Assembly (NCBI GenBank): GCA_045644465.1
Contig: JAZRGV010000062.1
Span: forward strand, 27,591 to 91,590
DNA: 64,000 nt
Direction: 5' to 3'
Source of the DNA: HGM04593 sp045644465
GTDB taxonomy: Bacteria; Bacteroidota; Bacteroidia; Bacteroidales; Bacteroidaceae
The first letter of the stretch is position 1. Every line of letters starts with the position of its first letter. Positions 43,986-52,270 of this stretch are shown piece after piece. The notes under the pieces are model-generated. The model had not been told where the DNA came from, did not search any database, and saw only the letters and a list, made by a program, of their open reading frames with translations. The position numbers were made by a program, and so were the translations under genes.

Positions 43986-44005
43986 ATTTATCGCATAAGT
44001 TGTGT

Positions 44006-44013
44006 TATCTTCG
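44006..44013 (+). promoter_or_regulatory. -7 box of the kinase-RapZ fusion
   Basis: TATCTTCG, 29 bp before the ATG at 44035. It lies inside the longest open frame (from 44002), so the real start must be one of the ATGs at 44020, 44023 or 44035. Confidence 0.5.
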
Positions 44014-44034
44014 CGAAGAATGATGAGATATGCT

Positions 44035-45465
44035 ATGGCAGAAAATATTAAAAGACTTTTTATCGATAAGTTTGGCGTTGAGCCTTTGTCTGTTGTTAAA
44101 CTGAGTGGGGCTGGCTCAAACCGTGCCTATTATAGGTTGTGTGGATGTGGTTCTTCTGTAATAGGGGTCGAGGGTACATCGGTTGAGGAAAACAGGGCTT
44201 TTGTCGCTTTAGCAAAGGCTTTTGCTGCAAGTGGTGTGGCTGCACCCGAGGTTCTGGCTCTGTCGGATGATGGTTTGTGCTATCTGCAAACAGACCTTGG
44301 TGATACAACCTTGTTCGAGGCGTTAAAGCATTCGCGCGAGGCTGGTAGCTTTGCGCTTAGTGATGTGGAATTGCTATGCAGCGTGATGTCGGCTTTACCT
44401 CATATTCAATATAGAGTGCCAAACCATTTCGATTTTGCACTTTGTTATCCGTCGGGTGATTTTAACAAGCGCACGGTGATGTGGGATCTTAACTATTTCA
44501 AATATTGTTTCCTGAAAGGTGTTGGTGTGGAGTTTAATGAAAACTTGCTTGAGGATGAGTTTGAAAAACTTGCATCTCAGTTGCTCGAAGATAATGATGA
44601 TGTGTTCTTGTACAGAGATTTTCAGTCGCGTAATGTGATGGTGTGTGATGGCAAGCCTTTCTTTATTGATTTTCAGGGTGGCAGAAGAGGGCCATTGTAT
44701 TACGATGTTGCTTCGTTCGTGGGGCAGGCAAGAGCGTGCTACACCAGTGATGTGGAGGAAAGGATGATTGATGCCTATCTGGCATCTTTGTCGGAATATA
44801 AACAGATAACCCGCGCAACTTTTGTGGAAAAATTATCACTTTTCCGCGTATTTCGTCTGTTACAGAATCTTGGCGCCTATGGCTATCGTGGCCTTTTTGA
44901 ACGTAAAAAGGCATTTGTAGAGGTTATACCAAGGGCTGTAGAGTTGTTGAAAGAGCAACTCTCGTGCTTTGTGGTCGAATTCCCGTATATATGTTCGCTT
45001 GTCGATGTCATATCTGCTCTTCCTTTGTTTGTGCCATGCGACTTGAAAGAACTTACAGTTGATGTGATGAGCTTTTCCTATCGCCGAGGTATTCCGGATG
45101 ATAATTCCGGTAATGGTGGTGGTTTTGTCTTTGACTGCCGTGCTATCCACAATCCGGGACGTTATGAGCCGTACAAAAAGTTGACAGGTATGGATGCTCC
45201 TGTGATTGAATTTCTTGAAAAAGAGAGTAATATCTCGGAGTTCTTGAATAATGCATATGTTATGGTTGATAATATGGTTGATACATATATGAAACGCGGA
45301 TTTACCCATATTCAGGTGTGTTGTGGATGTACCGGTGGGCAACATCGGTCGGTTTATAGCGCTGAGCATATTGCGCGTCATGTCGCCGAAAAGTTTGGCG
45401 TTAAGGTGGTTGTTGAGCACAAGATGTTGAACAAAACGTATGTGATACCTTCTAAAACTTCCTAA
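44035..45465 (+). CDS. AmgK-like phosphotransferase fused to RapZ C-terminal domain
   Basis: About 476 residues in two parts. Residues 1-310 form an aminoglycoside-phosphotransferase-like kinase with the nucleotide loop LSGAGSNRAYYR and catalytic segment LYRDFQSRNVMV...FIDFQGGRRG, closest in pattern to the sugar-1-kinase AmgK of peptidoglycan salvage. Residues about 330-476 match the RapZ C-terminal domain: FSYRRGIPDD, FDCRAIHNPGRYEPYKKLTG, CCGCTGGQHRSVYSAEHIA. In enterobacteria RapZ senses glucosamine 6-phosphate and controls GlmS production through small RNAs. The fusion is seen in other Bacteroidota; a link between amino-sugar phosphorylation and sensing is inference. Confidence 0.8.
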   Translation: MAENIKRLFIDKFGVEPLSVVKLSGAGSNRAYYRLCGCGSSVIGVEGTSVEENRAFVALAKAFAASGVAAPEVLALSDDGLCYLQTDLGDTTLFEALKHSREAGSFALSDVELLCSVMSALPHIQYRVPNHFDFALCYPSGDFNKRTVMWDLNYFKYCFLKGVGVEFNENLLEDEFEKLASQLLEDNDDVFLYRDFQSRNVMVCDGKPFFIDFQGGRRGPLYYDVASFVGQARACYTSDVEERMIDAYLASLSEYKQITRATFVEKLSLFRVFRLLQNLGAYGYRGLFERKKAFVEVIPRAVELLKEQLSCFVVEFPYICSLVDVISALPLFVPCDLKELTVDVMSFSYRRGIPDDNSGNGGGFVFDCRAIHNPGRYEPYKKLTGMDAPVIEFLEKESNISEFLNNAYVMVDNMVDTYMKRGFTHIQVCCGCTGGQHRSVYSAEHIARHVAEKFGVKVVVEHKMLNKTYVIPSKTS

Positions 45466-45504
45466 AAAGTGTATGGCTGTTATTAACTAATTGATGGTTT
45501 ACGT

Positions 45505-45536
45505 TTTGTAAAAGTAAAAAATTTTAGGTATCTTTG
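45505..45536 (+). promoter_or_regulatory. Promoter of ileS
   Basis: TTTG at 45505-45508, 20 bp, TATCTTTG at 45529-45536; 34-bp leader. Confidence 0.75.
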
Positions 45537-45570
45537 CGAGATTAAACGAAAAAGCATACAAAAACATAAA

Positions 45571-48500
45571 ATGAAAAAGAAATTTCCTGTATATAATCAG
45601 TTGAATTTGTCTGATGTAAACAAAGAGGTGTTGAATGCTTGGGAGGAGAAAGATCTCTTCTCAAGAAGTATGACTGAGCGTGAGGGTGCTCCTTCGTTTG
45701 TGTTTTTTGAAGGTCCTCCTTCGGCAAATGGTATGCCGGGTATTCACCACGTTATGGCACGTAGCATCAAGGATACTTTCTGCCGTTTCAAGACAATGAA
45801 AGGTTTTCAGGTGAAACGTAAGGCCGGTTGGGATACTCACGGTTTGCCTGTGGAACTTGGTGTTGAGAAGAAACTGAATATCACAAAAGAGGACATCGGC
45901 AAGAAGATATCTGTTGACGATTATAACAGAAATTGTCGCGAAGAGGTGATGAAGTACACTAAAGAGTGGACAGAACTGACACGCAAAATGGGTTATTGGG
46001 TCGATTTGGAGAATCCGTATATAACCTATGAGAACAGCTATATTGAATCTCTATGGTGGTTGTTGAAGCAGTTGTATAACAAAGGATTGCTATATAAAGG
46101 ATATACAATTCAGCCATATTCTCCTGCTGCCGGTACAGGTCTGAGCTCGCACGAACTTAACCAACCCGGTTGTTATCGTGATGTGAAGGATACAACAGCT
46201 GTTGCCCAATTCCGTATGCTTGACCCAAAACCTGAGATGACAGAGTGGGGTAAACCATATTTCATTGCATGGACAACAACTCCTTGGACATTGCCTTCAA
46301 ATACGGCTCTTTGCGTTGGCCCCAAAATTGATTATGTTGCTGTTCAGACATATAATGCATATACAGGTGAGCCTGTAACGGTAGTGTTGGCCAAGGCTCT
46401 TCTTGGCGCACATTTCAATGCGGCAGGCGAAGGTGTGGCTCTTGACAGCTATAAACCAGGTGATAAGGTTGTTCCTTATAAGGTTATTGCGGAATATAAA
46501 GGTGCTGACCTTGTTGGTATGCATTATGCACAGCTCTTCCCTTGGGTTAAACCAATTGTGAAGGATGGTGATAATATTGTTGATGCTTCTGCCGATGCTT
46601 TCCGCGTTATTCCCGGTGACTATGTTACAACAGAAGATGGTACAGGTATTGTACATATTGCTCCAACCTTTGGTGCAGACGATGCTTTTGTGGCAAAGGC
46701 TGCAGGCATTCCTTCATTGTTTATGGTAAACAAGAAAGGTGAGGCTCGTCCAATGGTTGACTTTACAGGTAAGTTCTGGTCGCTCGATGAACTTGATGAG
46801 AACTTTGTAAACAGCTGTATCAATAAAGATTTATATGAGAAATTCGCCGGAGCGTATGTGAAGAATGCATATGATCCTCAATATACTGTTGATGGCAAGT
46901 ATGATGATGCAGCAGCCGCAAAGACCGAGACACTTGATATTGCACTATGTATGGTGATGAAGCAGGGTGGCGTGGCTTTCAAGATTGAAAAGCATGTACA
47001 CAACTATCCTCACTGTTGGCGTACCGACAAGCCTGTGTTGTATTATCCACTTGACAGTTGGTTTGTAAAGGCTTCGCAGATGAAAGAGCGTATGAGCGAA
47101 CTGAACAAAACTATCACATGGAAACCTGAATCTACAGGTACAGGTCGTTTTGGCAAGTGGCTCGAGAATCTTAACGACTGGAACCTTAGCCGTAGCCGTT
47201 ATTGGGGTACTCCGCTTCCAATATGGACAAGCGAGGATGGCGAAGCTAAGTGTATAGGCTCTGTGGCAGAATTGTACGATGAAATAGAAAAGGCTGTTGC
47301 TGCAGGTATCATGCAGAGCAATCCTTATAAAGATAAAGGTTTTGTTCCCGGTGACTATAGCAAGGCCAACTATGACAAGATAGACCTTCATCGTCCATAC
47401 GTTGATGATATCAAACTTGTATCGTCAAGCGGTATGCCAATGACACGTGAACTCGACCTTATCGATGTTTGGTTTGACTCTGGTGCTATGCCATATGCGC
47501 AGATACACTATCCGTTCGAGAACAAGGAGATGCTCGACAATCGTCTTGTTTATCCGGCAGACTTCATTGCCGAGGGTGTTGATCAGACACGCGGATGGTT
47601 CTATACTCTCCATGCAATAGCAACAATGGTATTCGATACAGTCGCTTTTAAAACTGTTATTTCAAATGGTCTTGTGCTTGATAAGAATGGCGACAAGATG
47701 TCAAAGCGTCTTGGCAATGCGGTTGATCCGTTCGATACAATCGAGAATTATGGTAGCGATGCTTTACGCTGGTATATGATAACCAACTCGGCTCCATGGG
47801 ATAACCTTCGTTTCAACGAGGATGGAGTTAAAGAGGTGGTACGCTCATTCTTTGGCAAGTTGTACCAAACATACAGCTTCTTTACAATGTATGCCAATGT
47901 TGATGGCTTTACATACGAAGAGCAGGATATTCCTTTGAATGAACGTCCTGAACTTGACCGTTGGATACTGTCGGAACTTAATACTCTTGTAAAGAATGTA
48001 AATACTTGTTTCAACGAATACGAACCAACAAAGGCCGGTCGTCTCATTCAGGAGTTTGTAATAAACAATGTCAGCAACTGGTTTGTTCGCTTGAGTCGTA
48101 AACGTTTCTGGGGCTCCGAAATGAGCGCAGATAAGTTGTCGGCTTATCAGACACTATATACATGTCTTGAAACTGTGGCTCGTCTTATGGCTCCGATAGC
48201 ACCATTCTATGCCGATCGTTTGTATCAGGACTTGACATCGGTTACAGGACGTTGCGACAGTGATTCTGTTCATTTGGCTAAATTCCCTGAATGTGATGAG
48301 GCTTGTGTAGATTCAGAACTTGAGTATCGTATGGAACTTGCTCAGCAGATATCTTCTATGGTTCTTGCATTGCGCAAGAAAGAGGCACTCATCGTACGTC
48401 AGCCATTGCAGAAGATTGCTATACCTACAGCCGATGAGGTTATGAAGTCGAGAATAGAGGCTGTGAAGCAGTTGATTCTGGGCGAGGTGAATGTTAAGGA

Positions 48501-49050
48501 ACTTGTTTTTGTTGACGGCGACGGAATACTTGTGAAGAATATCAAGTGTAACTTCCGTACATTGGGTAAGAAGTTCGGCAAGCTCATGAAGAGTGTGAAT
48601 GCTGCTGTTACAGCTATGTCGCAGGAGCAGATTACACACCTGGAGAAGAATGGCAACATAACATTGCAGGTTGAAGGTGTAGATGCGCTTATTGAACTTG
48701 CTGACGTTGAAATATTCAGTGAAGATGTTCCGGGTTGGACTGTTGCCAATGAGGGTGCTCTCACAGTGGCTCTCGATGTTGAAGTTACCGATGCTTTGCG
48801 TCGCGAAGGTGTTGCACGTGAGATTGTGAAGAAGATACAGGCTGTGCGTAAGGAGAGTGGCTTTGATATAACCGACCGCATTTCGGTTGTTCTGTCAAGC
48901 AACGAAACAAGCAATGCAGCTGTTGAGGAATTTAAGGAGTATATCTGTAATCAGGTTCTTGCCGACTCGCTTGTTATTGGTGACATCGACAAGGGTGATG
49001 ATATAGAACTTGACGGCTATACAATCAAAGTCCAGGTTGAGAAAATTTGA
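45571..49050 (+). CDS. ileS: Isoleucyl-tRNA synthetase, type 2 with altered HIGH motif
   Basis: Charges tRNA-Ile. 1159 residues, the long eukaryote-like (type 2) form associated with mupirocin resistance. The class I signature region reads GMPGIHHVMAR at 54-64, so the motif HxGH is replaced by GIHH (57-60). The second signature is intact (GDKMSKRLGN, KMSKR at about 709-713). The CP1 editing domain is present (TTTPWTLPSNTALCVG; GTGIVHIAPTFGADD). The C-terminal tRNA-binding part is extended. It leads the ileS - dksA-like - lspA - DUF4296 run. Confidence 0.96.
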   Translation: MKKKFPVYNQLNLSDVNKEVLNAWEEKDLFSRSMTEREGAPSFVFFEGPPSANGMPGIHHVMARSIKDTFCRFKTMKGFQVKRKAGWDTHGLPVELGVEKKLNITKEDIGKKISVDDYNRNCREEVMKYTKEWTELTRKMGYWVDLENPYITYENSYIESLWWLLKQLYNKGLLYKGYTIQPYSPAAGTGLSSHELNQPGCYRDVKDTTAVAQFRMLDPKPEMTEWGKPYFIAWTTTPWTLPSNTALCVGPKIDYVAVQTYNAYTGEPVTVVLAKALLGAHFNAAGEGVALDSYKPGDKVVPYKVIAEYKGADLVGMHYAQLFPWVKPIVKDGDNIVDASADAFRVIPGDYVTTEDGTGIVHIAPTFGADDAFVAKAAGIPSLFMVNKKGEARPMVDFTGKFWSLDELDENFVNSCINKDLYEKFAGAYVKNAYDPQYTVDGKYDDAAAAKTETLDIALCMVMKQGGVAFKIEKHVHNYPHCWRTDKPVLYYPLDSWFVKASQMKERMSELNKTITWKPESTGTGRFGKWLENLNDWNLSRSRYWGTPLPIWTSEDGEAKCIGSVAELYDEIEKAVAAGIMQSNPYKDKGFVPGDYSKANYDKIDLHRPYVDDIKLVSSSGMPMTRELDLIDVWFDSGAMPYAQIHYPFENKEMLDNRLVYPADFIAEGVDQTRGWFYTLHAIATMVFDTVAFKTVISNGLVLDKNGDKMSKRLGNAVDPFDTIENYGSDALRWYMITNSAPWDNLRFNEDGVKEVVRSFFGKLYQTYSFFTMYANVDGFTYEEQDIPLNERPELDRWILSELNTLVKNVNTCFNEYEPTKAGRLIQEFVINNVSNWFVRLSRKRFWGSEMSADKLSAYQTLYTCLETVARLMAPIAPFYADRLYQDLTSVTGRCDSDSVHLAKFPECDEACVDSELEYRMELAQQISSMVLALRKKEALIVRQPLQKIAIPTADEVMKSRIEAVKQLILGEVNVKELVFVDGDGILVKNIKCNFRTLGKKFGKLMKSVNAAVTAMSQEQITHLEKNGNITLQVEGVDALIELADVEIFSEDVPGWTVANEGALTVALDVEVTDALRREGVAREIVKKIQAVRKESGFDITDRISVVLSSNETSNAAVEEFKEYICNQVLADSLVIGDIDKGDDIELDGYTIKVQVEKI

Positions 49051-49085
49051 AAGAAAAATATTAACTAACCATAAAACAAATAGAT

Positions 49086-49460
49086 ATGTCTGAGAAAGTA
49101 CGTTATTCCGACGCTGAGTTGGAAGAGTTCCGCCAAGTGATTTTGCAGAAGTTGGAACTTGCAAAAAGAGATTATGACGAAATTATGAGAGCCTTGCGTC
49201 ACGAGGATTCAAATGACGTTGCCGATACATCACCTACATATAAAGGTCTTGAAGATGGTAGCGATGCTGCATATCTCGAAGAGCAGATGCAGATTGCAAG
49301 CCGTCAGGCAAAATTTATTCAGGGTCTTCAGGCTGCGCTTATCCGTATCGAGAACAAGACATACGGTGTTTGCCGCGAAACAGGTAAGCTTATTGCCAAA
49401 GAGAGACTTATGGCTGTACCTCACGCAACATTGAGTATCGAGGCTAAAAAGAATCGTTGA
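49086..49460 (+). CDS. DksA/TraR-family protein with degenerate zinc finger
   Basis: 124 residues. A helical hairpin N-terminus (YSDAELEEFRQVILQKLELA) with DTSPTYKGLEDGSDAAYLEE and a C-terminal finger region YGVCRETGKLIAKERLMAVP. The family normally has four cysteines here; only one (C96) remains. DksA-type proteins bind in the RNA polymerase secondary channel and tune transcription with ppGpp. The protein lies between ileS and lspA as in many Bacteroidota. Confidence 0.85.
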   Translation: MSEKVRYSDAELEEFRQVILQKLELAKRDYDEIMRALRHEDSNDVADTSPTYKGLEDGSDAAYLEEQMQIASRQAKFIQGLQAALIRIENKTYGVCRETGKLIAKERLMAVPHATLSIEAKKNR

Positions 49461-49468
49461 TACAGTAT

Positions 49469-50065
49469 ATGGCAAAAAGTTCCAAAAAACGTTCTCTTGC
49501 AATACTCTCGTTTATTCTGCTTGCAATCGTTATCGACCAAGTGATAAAGGTTGTGGTAAAAACCAATATGCAACTTGGCGAGAGTATTCCTGTCTTTGGT
49601 GATTGGTTCAAGATTCTGTTCGTTGAGAACAACGGCATGGCGTTCGGAATGGAGATATTCGATAAAATATTTCTTACTAGCTTTCGCCTTTTGGCTGTTG
49701 TGGTTATTGGATATTTCTTGTACAAATTACAGAAGAATGCTAAATATCCGTTCGGCTTCCTGCTTTGTATCGCAATGATACTTGCCGGCGCGTTGGGTAA
49801 CATTATTGATTGTCTTTTCTACGGAGAGATTTTTACTTCGAGTTATGGCAGGGTAGCAGAGTTTGTTTCGTGGGGCGAGGGCTATGGCACTTTCATGCAA
49901 GGTAGAGTGGTTGATATGTTTTACCTTCCATTGTTTACATGGCCCGAGCAGTTGCCATTTATTGGTGGTGATATATTCTTTGCTCCTGTATTCAATTTTG
50001 CTGATGCTTGTATAAGTTGCAGTGTGGTGGCACTGCTCATATTCTATCGAAAGTATATTCTTTGA
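49469..50065 (+). CDS. lspA: Lipoprotein signal peptidase (signal peptidase II)
   Basis: About 198 residues, longer than the roughly 165 of enterobacteria. Four hydrophobic segments and the two catalytic aspartates in LGNIIDCLFYG and FNFADACIS. Removes signal peptides from prolipoproteins; several candidates are encoded here (8051, 34342, 36576, 50076, 60844). Start set at ATG 49469, 8 bp after the previous stop, rather than the in-frame TTG at 49457. Confidence 0.93.
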   Translation: MAKSSKKRSLAILSFILLAIVIDQVIKVVVKTNMQLGESIPVFGDWFKILFVENNGMAFGMEIFDKIFLTSFRLLAVVVIGYFLYKLQKNAKYPFGFLLCIAMILAGALGNIIDCLFYGEIFTSSYGRVAEFVSWGEGYGTFMQGRVVDMFYLPLFTWPEQLPFIGGDIFFAPVFNFADACISCSVVALLIFYRKYIL

Positions 50066-50075
50066 GTTCTTTCGC

Positions 50076-50876
50076 ATGATGCGCCCTTTTGGCTATATAG
50101 TGTCGTTTGTTTTTCTCTTTGCTTTCTCTTCTTGCGAAGTGAAGGTGCCTGAGAATGTTGTTTTTCCGGAAAGGATGGAGGCTTTTTTGTACGATTATCA
50201 CCTTGTGCAATCGATGACCGGGCAATATTCGTCCGATGAGTATAAGGAGAAACTCTATTATAGCTATATATTTAAAAAACACAATATCGAGAAATCGCAT
50301 TTCGACTCATCGATGATGTGGTATAGCCGTTATCCAAAACATTTGAAGCGGATATATGACAGGCTTGAGGCGAAGCTGGATTTAGAAGTTGACAATCTCA
50401 ATGCTGCTAAGAATATTGTAGAGGATGGCGTGTCGCTTGAAACGGTGTCATTGGCTGCAGATAGTGTTAATCTATGGACGGGTTCTAAATTGAAATACCT
50501 CTCTTCTACGGCATTGAACAATAAACTGACTTTTTCGTTTCAAGTGCCCGATGATACTACATTCGTAGAGAACGATAGTCTGGCCTTCTCATTTGCTGTA
50601 TTCTTTCTCGATGCCGGTAGCCCATCATTAAAACAACGCGCACATGCATCAATATATATGGAGTATGCCGACAATACGTTGTTTACAAATGATGTAAATG
50701 TTGATACTTCGGGTTTCTACAAACTTGCAGCTCCACGAAACCCTGATAGCAAGCTAAAGACTATGTCCGGCTTTGTCTATTACACCGATAACGATACCAC
50801 TGCAAAGGCGGGATTGCTGTTGGCTGATATATCGGTAGTGAGGGTGCATCCTCCAGTAACAAAAAATGAGGAATAA
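50076..50876 (+). CDS. DUF4296 lipoprotein
   Basis: About 266 residues. Lipoprotein signal with FSSCEVKVP; the following VVFPERMEAFLYDYHLVQSM is the DUF4296 signature, a small helical domain restricted to Bacteroidota. The C-terminal half is beta-rich and not assignable. The ATG at 50076 (or 50079) is chosen because it starts the signal peptide. Directly follows lspA, whose product would process it. Confidence 0.82.
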   Translation: MMRPFGYIVSFVFLFAFSSCEVKVPENVVFPERMEAFLYDYHLVQSMTGQYSSDEYKEKLYYSYIFKKHNIEKSHFDSSMMWYSRYPKHLKRIYDRLEAKLDLEVDNLNAAKNIVEDGVSLETVSLAADSVNLWTGSKLKYLSSTALNNKLTFSFQVPDDTTFVENDSLAFSFAVFFLDAGSPSLKQRAHASIYMEYADNTLFTNDVNVDTSGFYKLAAPRNPDSKLKTMSGFVYYTDNDTTAKAGLLLADISVVRVHPPVTKNEE

Positions 50877-51147
50877 TCGTATGTTATATCTTGCAAGGGA
50901 GTTGCATATGCCAAATGGCGAGATGTTACGTAACATGGTGATTGAGATTGCTGATGGCTATGTAAATAATATTTACCCGTTTGCTGATGAAGCGCAGTCA
51001 ATGCAACTTGTTGATGATGTGTTTCTTGCATCGTCACTAATATTAGATTCGGAGCTTAATATAAAAAGAATCCCTCACCTTGAAAAAGGTGAGAGAATGT
51101 ATGCTTATGTGAAGTCTGTTACAGGAGAACCGATTCTTCTTGAATAG
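50866..51147 (+). CDS. Small conserved protein, unknown function
   Basis: 93 residues from an ATG overlapping the end of the DUF4296 gene by 11 bp; an ATG at 50881 (MLYLARELHMPNGEMLRNMV) is an equally good start. It has no signal peptide. It contains ADGYVNNIYPFADEAQSMQL and ends TGEPILLE. The stop abuts the stop of the convergent methyltransferase gene with no bases between. I do not recognise its role. Confidence 0.6.
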   Translation: MRNNRMLYLARELHMPNGEMLRNMVIEIADGYVNNIYPFADEAQSMQLVDDVFLASSLILDSELNIKRIPHLEKGERMYAYVKSVTGEPILLE

Positions 51148-51903
51148 TTATCCTCTTCTTCTGAATTCGCTGCATATGATAGCTGTCGCTACTGACACGT
51201 TGAGCGATTCCGATGTTTTGCGTCCTGCTGGGTAGTTCGGTATCAGCAACTTCTCTTTTATGAGTTTCTCGCATTCGCTGCTTATTCCGTTTCCCTCGTT
51301 TCCCATAACAATCAATCCTCTGTTTTCAAGTTGGTGTGAATATATATTATCACCATCGAGGAAAGTACCATATACTGGCGTTTTTCCGTTAAGGTTTGTA
51401 ATCAATTGTGGTAGGTCGATGTAATGAACTTTTACTCTTCCTATTGCTCCCATTGTGGCTTGTATCGTCTTTGGGTTGTATATATCTACTGTTCCGTTTG
51501 AGCAATATATGTTCTTGATTCCAAACCAGTCGGCAATGCGTATAATTGTTCCCATGTTGCCTGGGTCCTGTATATTGTCAAGGGCAAGACATAACTCGTG
51601 TTCGGGGAGCGTTGTGTCTGGTTTGTAGATTTGTTGCTTGAACAGGGCTAGAATTCCTTGTGGAGTGCGCAAAAAACTCGCTTTTTTTATATCCTCCTCG
51701 CTAACAACTGTTACTGCAACCTTTGTGTTCAGTTTGTGGCTTTTCATCCACCCTTCGGTTGCTATAATGTTTGTGCAGTCGAGTCCAAGGTCGAGCAGGT
51801 CCTGTACGGTTTTCCCTCCTTCGGCTACAAAAAGACCGCTTTCCTTACGGAATTTTCTCTGTTCAAGTGATCTTATAAGTTTTAGCAATGATTTGCTTAT
51901 CAT
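51148..51903 (-). CDS. TrmH/SpoU-family RNA 2'-O-methyltransferase
   Basis: 251 residues. N-terminal substrate-binding part (RKFRKESGLFVAEGGKTVQD) and a C-terminal SPOUT knot with the three family motifs: LALDNIQDPGNMGTIIRIAD, RGLIVMGNEGNGIS and IPNYPAGRKTSESLNVSVAT. Uses AdoMet to methylate rRNA or tRNA ribose; the target is not determinable. Divergent from the TamL gene, an arrangement common in Bacteroidota. Confidence 0.92.
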   Translation of the reverse strand: MISKSLLKLIRSLEQRKFRKESGLFVAEGGKTVQDLLDLGLDCTNIIATEGWMKSHKLNTKVAVTVVSEEDIKKASFLRTPQGILALFKQQIYKPDTTLPEHELCLALDNIQDPGNMGTIIRIADWFGIKNIYCSNGTVDIYNPKTIQATMGAIGRVKVHYIDLPQLITNLNGKTPVYGTFLDGDNIYSHQLENRGLIVMGNEGNGISSECEKLIKEKLLIPNYPAGRKTSESLNVSVATAIICSEFRRRG

Positions 51904-51931
51904 AATGGGATTTTCTTGTGTTAAAGTGTTG

Positions 51932-51939
51932 CGAATTTA
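51932..51939 (-). promoter_or_regulatory. -7 box of the TrmH-type gene
   Basis: TAAATTCG on the minus strand, 28 bp before the start codon; one deviation from TAnnTTTG. Confidence 0.4.
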
Positions 51940-52023
51940 CCTTAATTCTTTCATCTTTTTGCTATTTTTGATGTAAAATATCAAATATTTCCTTTACTCA
52001 CATTGAAAACTCGAATATATGTG

Positions 52024-52062
52024 GCACTCGTTGTGAAAAATAATGAAGCAAGCTTCTTATTT
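52024..52062 (+). repeat. 39-bp direct repeat, copy 1
   Basis: Begins GCACTCG and ends with a hairpin-forming GAAGCAAGCTTC plus TTATTT. It differs from copy 2 at two positions and lies in a palindrome-rich intergenic stretch. Confidence 0.75.
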
Positions 52063-52179
52063 TTGCCTTCGGCGAAGTTTTGCTTCGTTCATTGCGTGAG
52101 AAAATAAATTTTCTCCCATTCACTTGCGCAACTTTCGCTCGTTTATTCGTGATTTGATGTAAAAACATCTAATATACTT

Positions 52180-52218
52180 GCACTCGCTATGAAAAATAAT
52201 GAAGCAAGCTTCTTATTT
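52180..52218 (+). repeat. 39-bp direct repeat, copy 2
   Basis: Same unit 156 bp downstream of copy 1, just before the tamL promoter region. Related words (TTTGATGTAAAA; GCTCGTTTATTCGT) also recur around both copies. Confidence 0.75.
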
Positions 52219-52234
52219 CTCGCTCGTTTATTCG

Positions 52235-52242
52235 TATATTTG
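52235..52242 (+). promoter_or_regulatory. -7 box of the TamL gene
   Basis: TATATTTG matches TAnnTTTG, 28 bp before the ATG at 52271. Confidence 0.5.
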
Positions 52243-52270
52243 CAAGAATTTTTAAAAATTAGGTGTATTA

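Noticed and set aside
44860..45420. 186-codon minus-strand ORF
   Set aside because: Antisense to the RapZ-domain part of the kinase fusion, whose motifs are clear.
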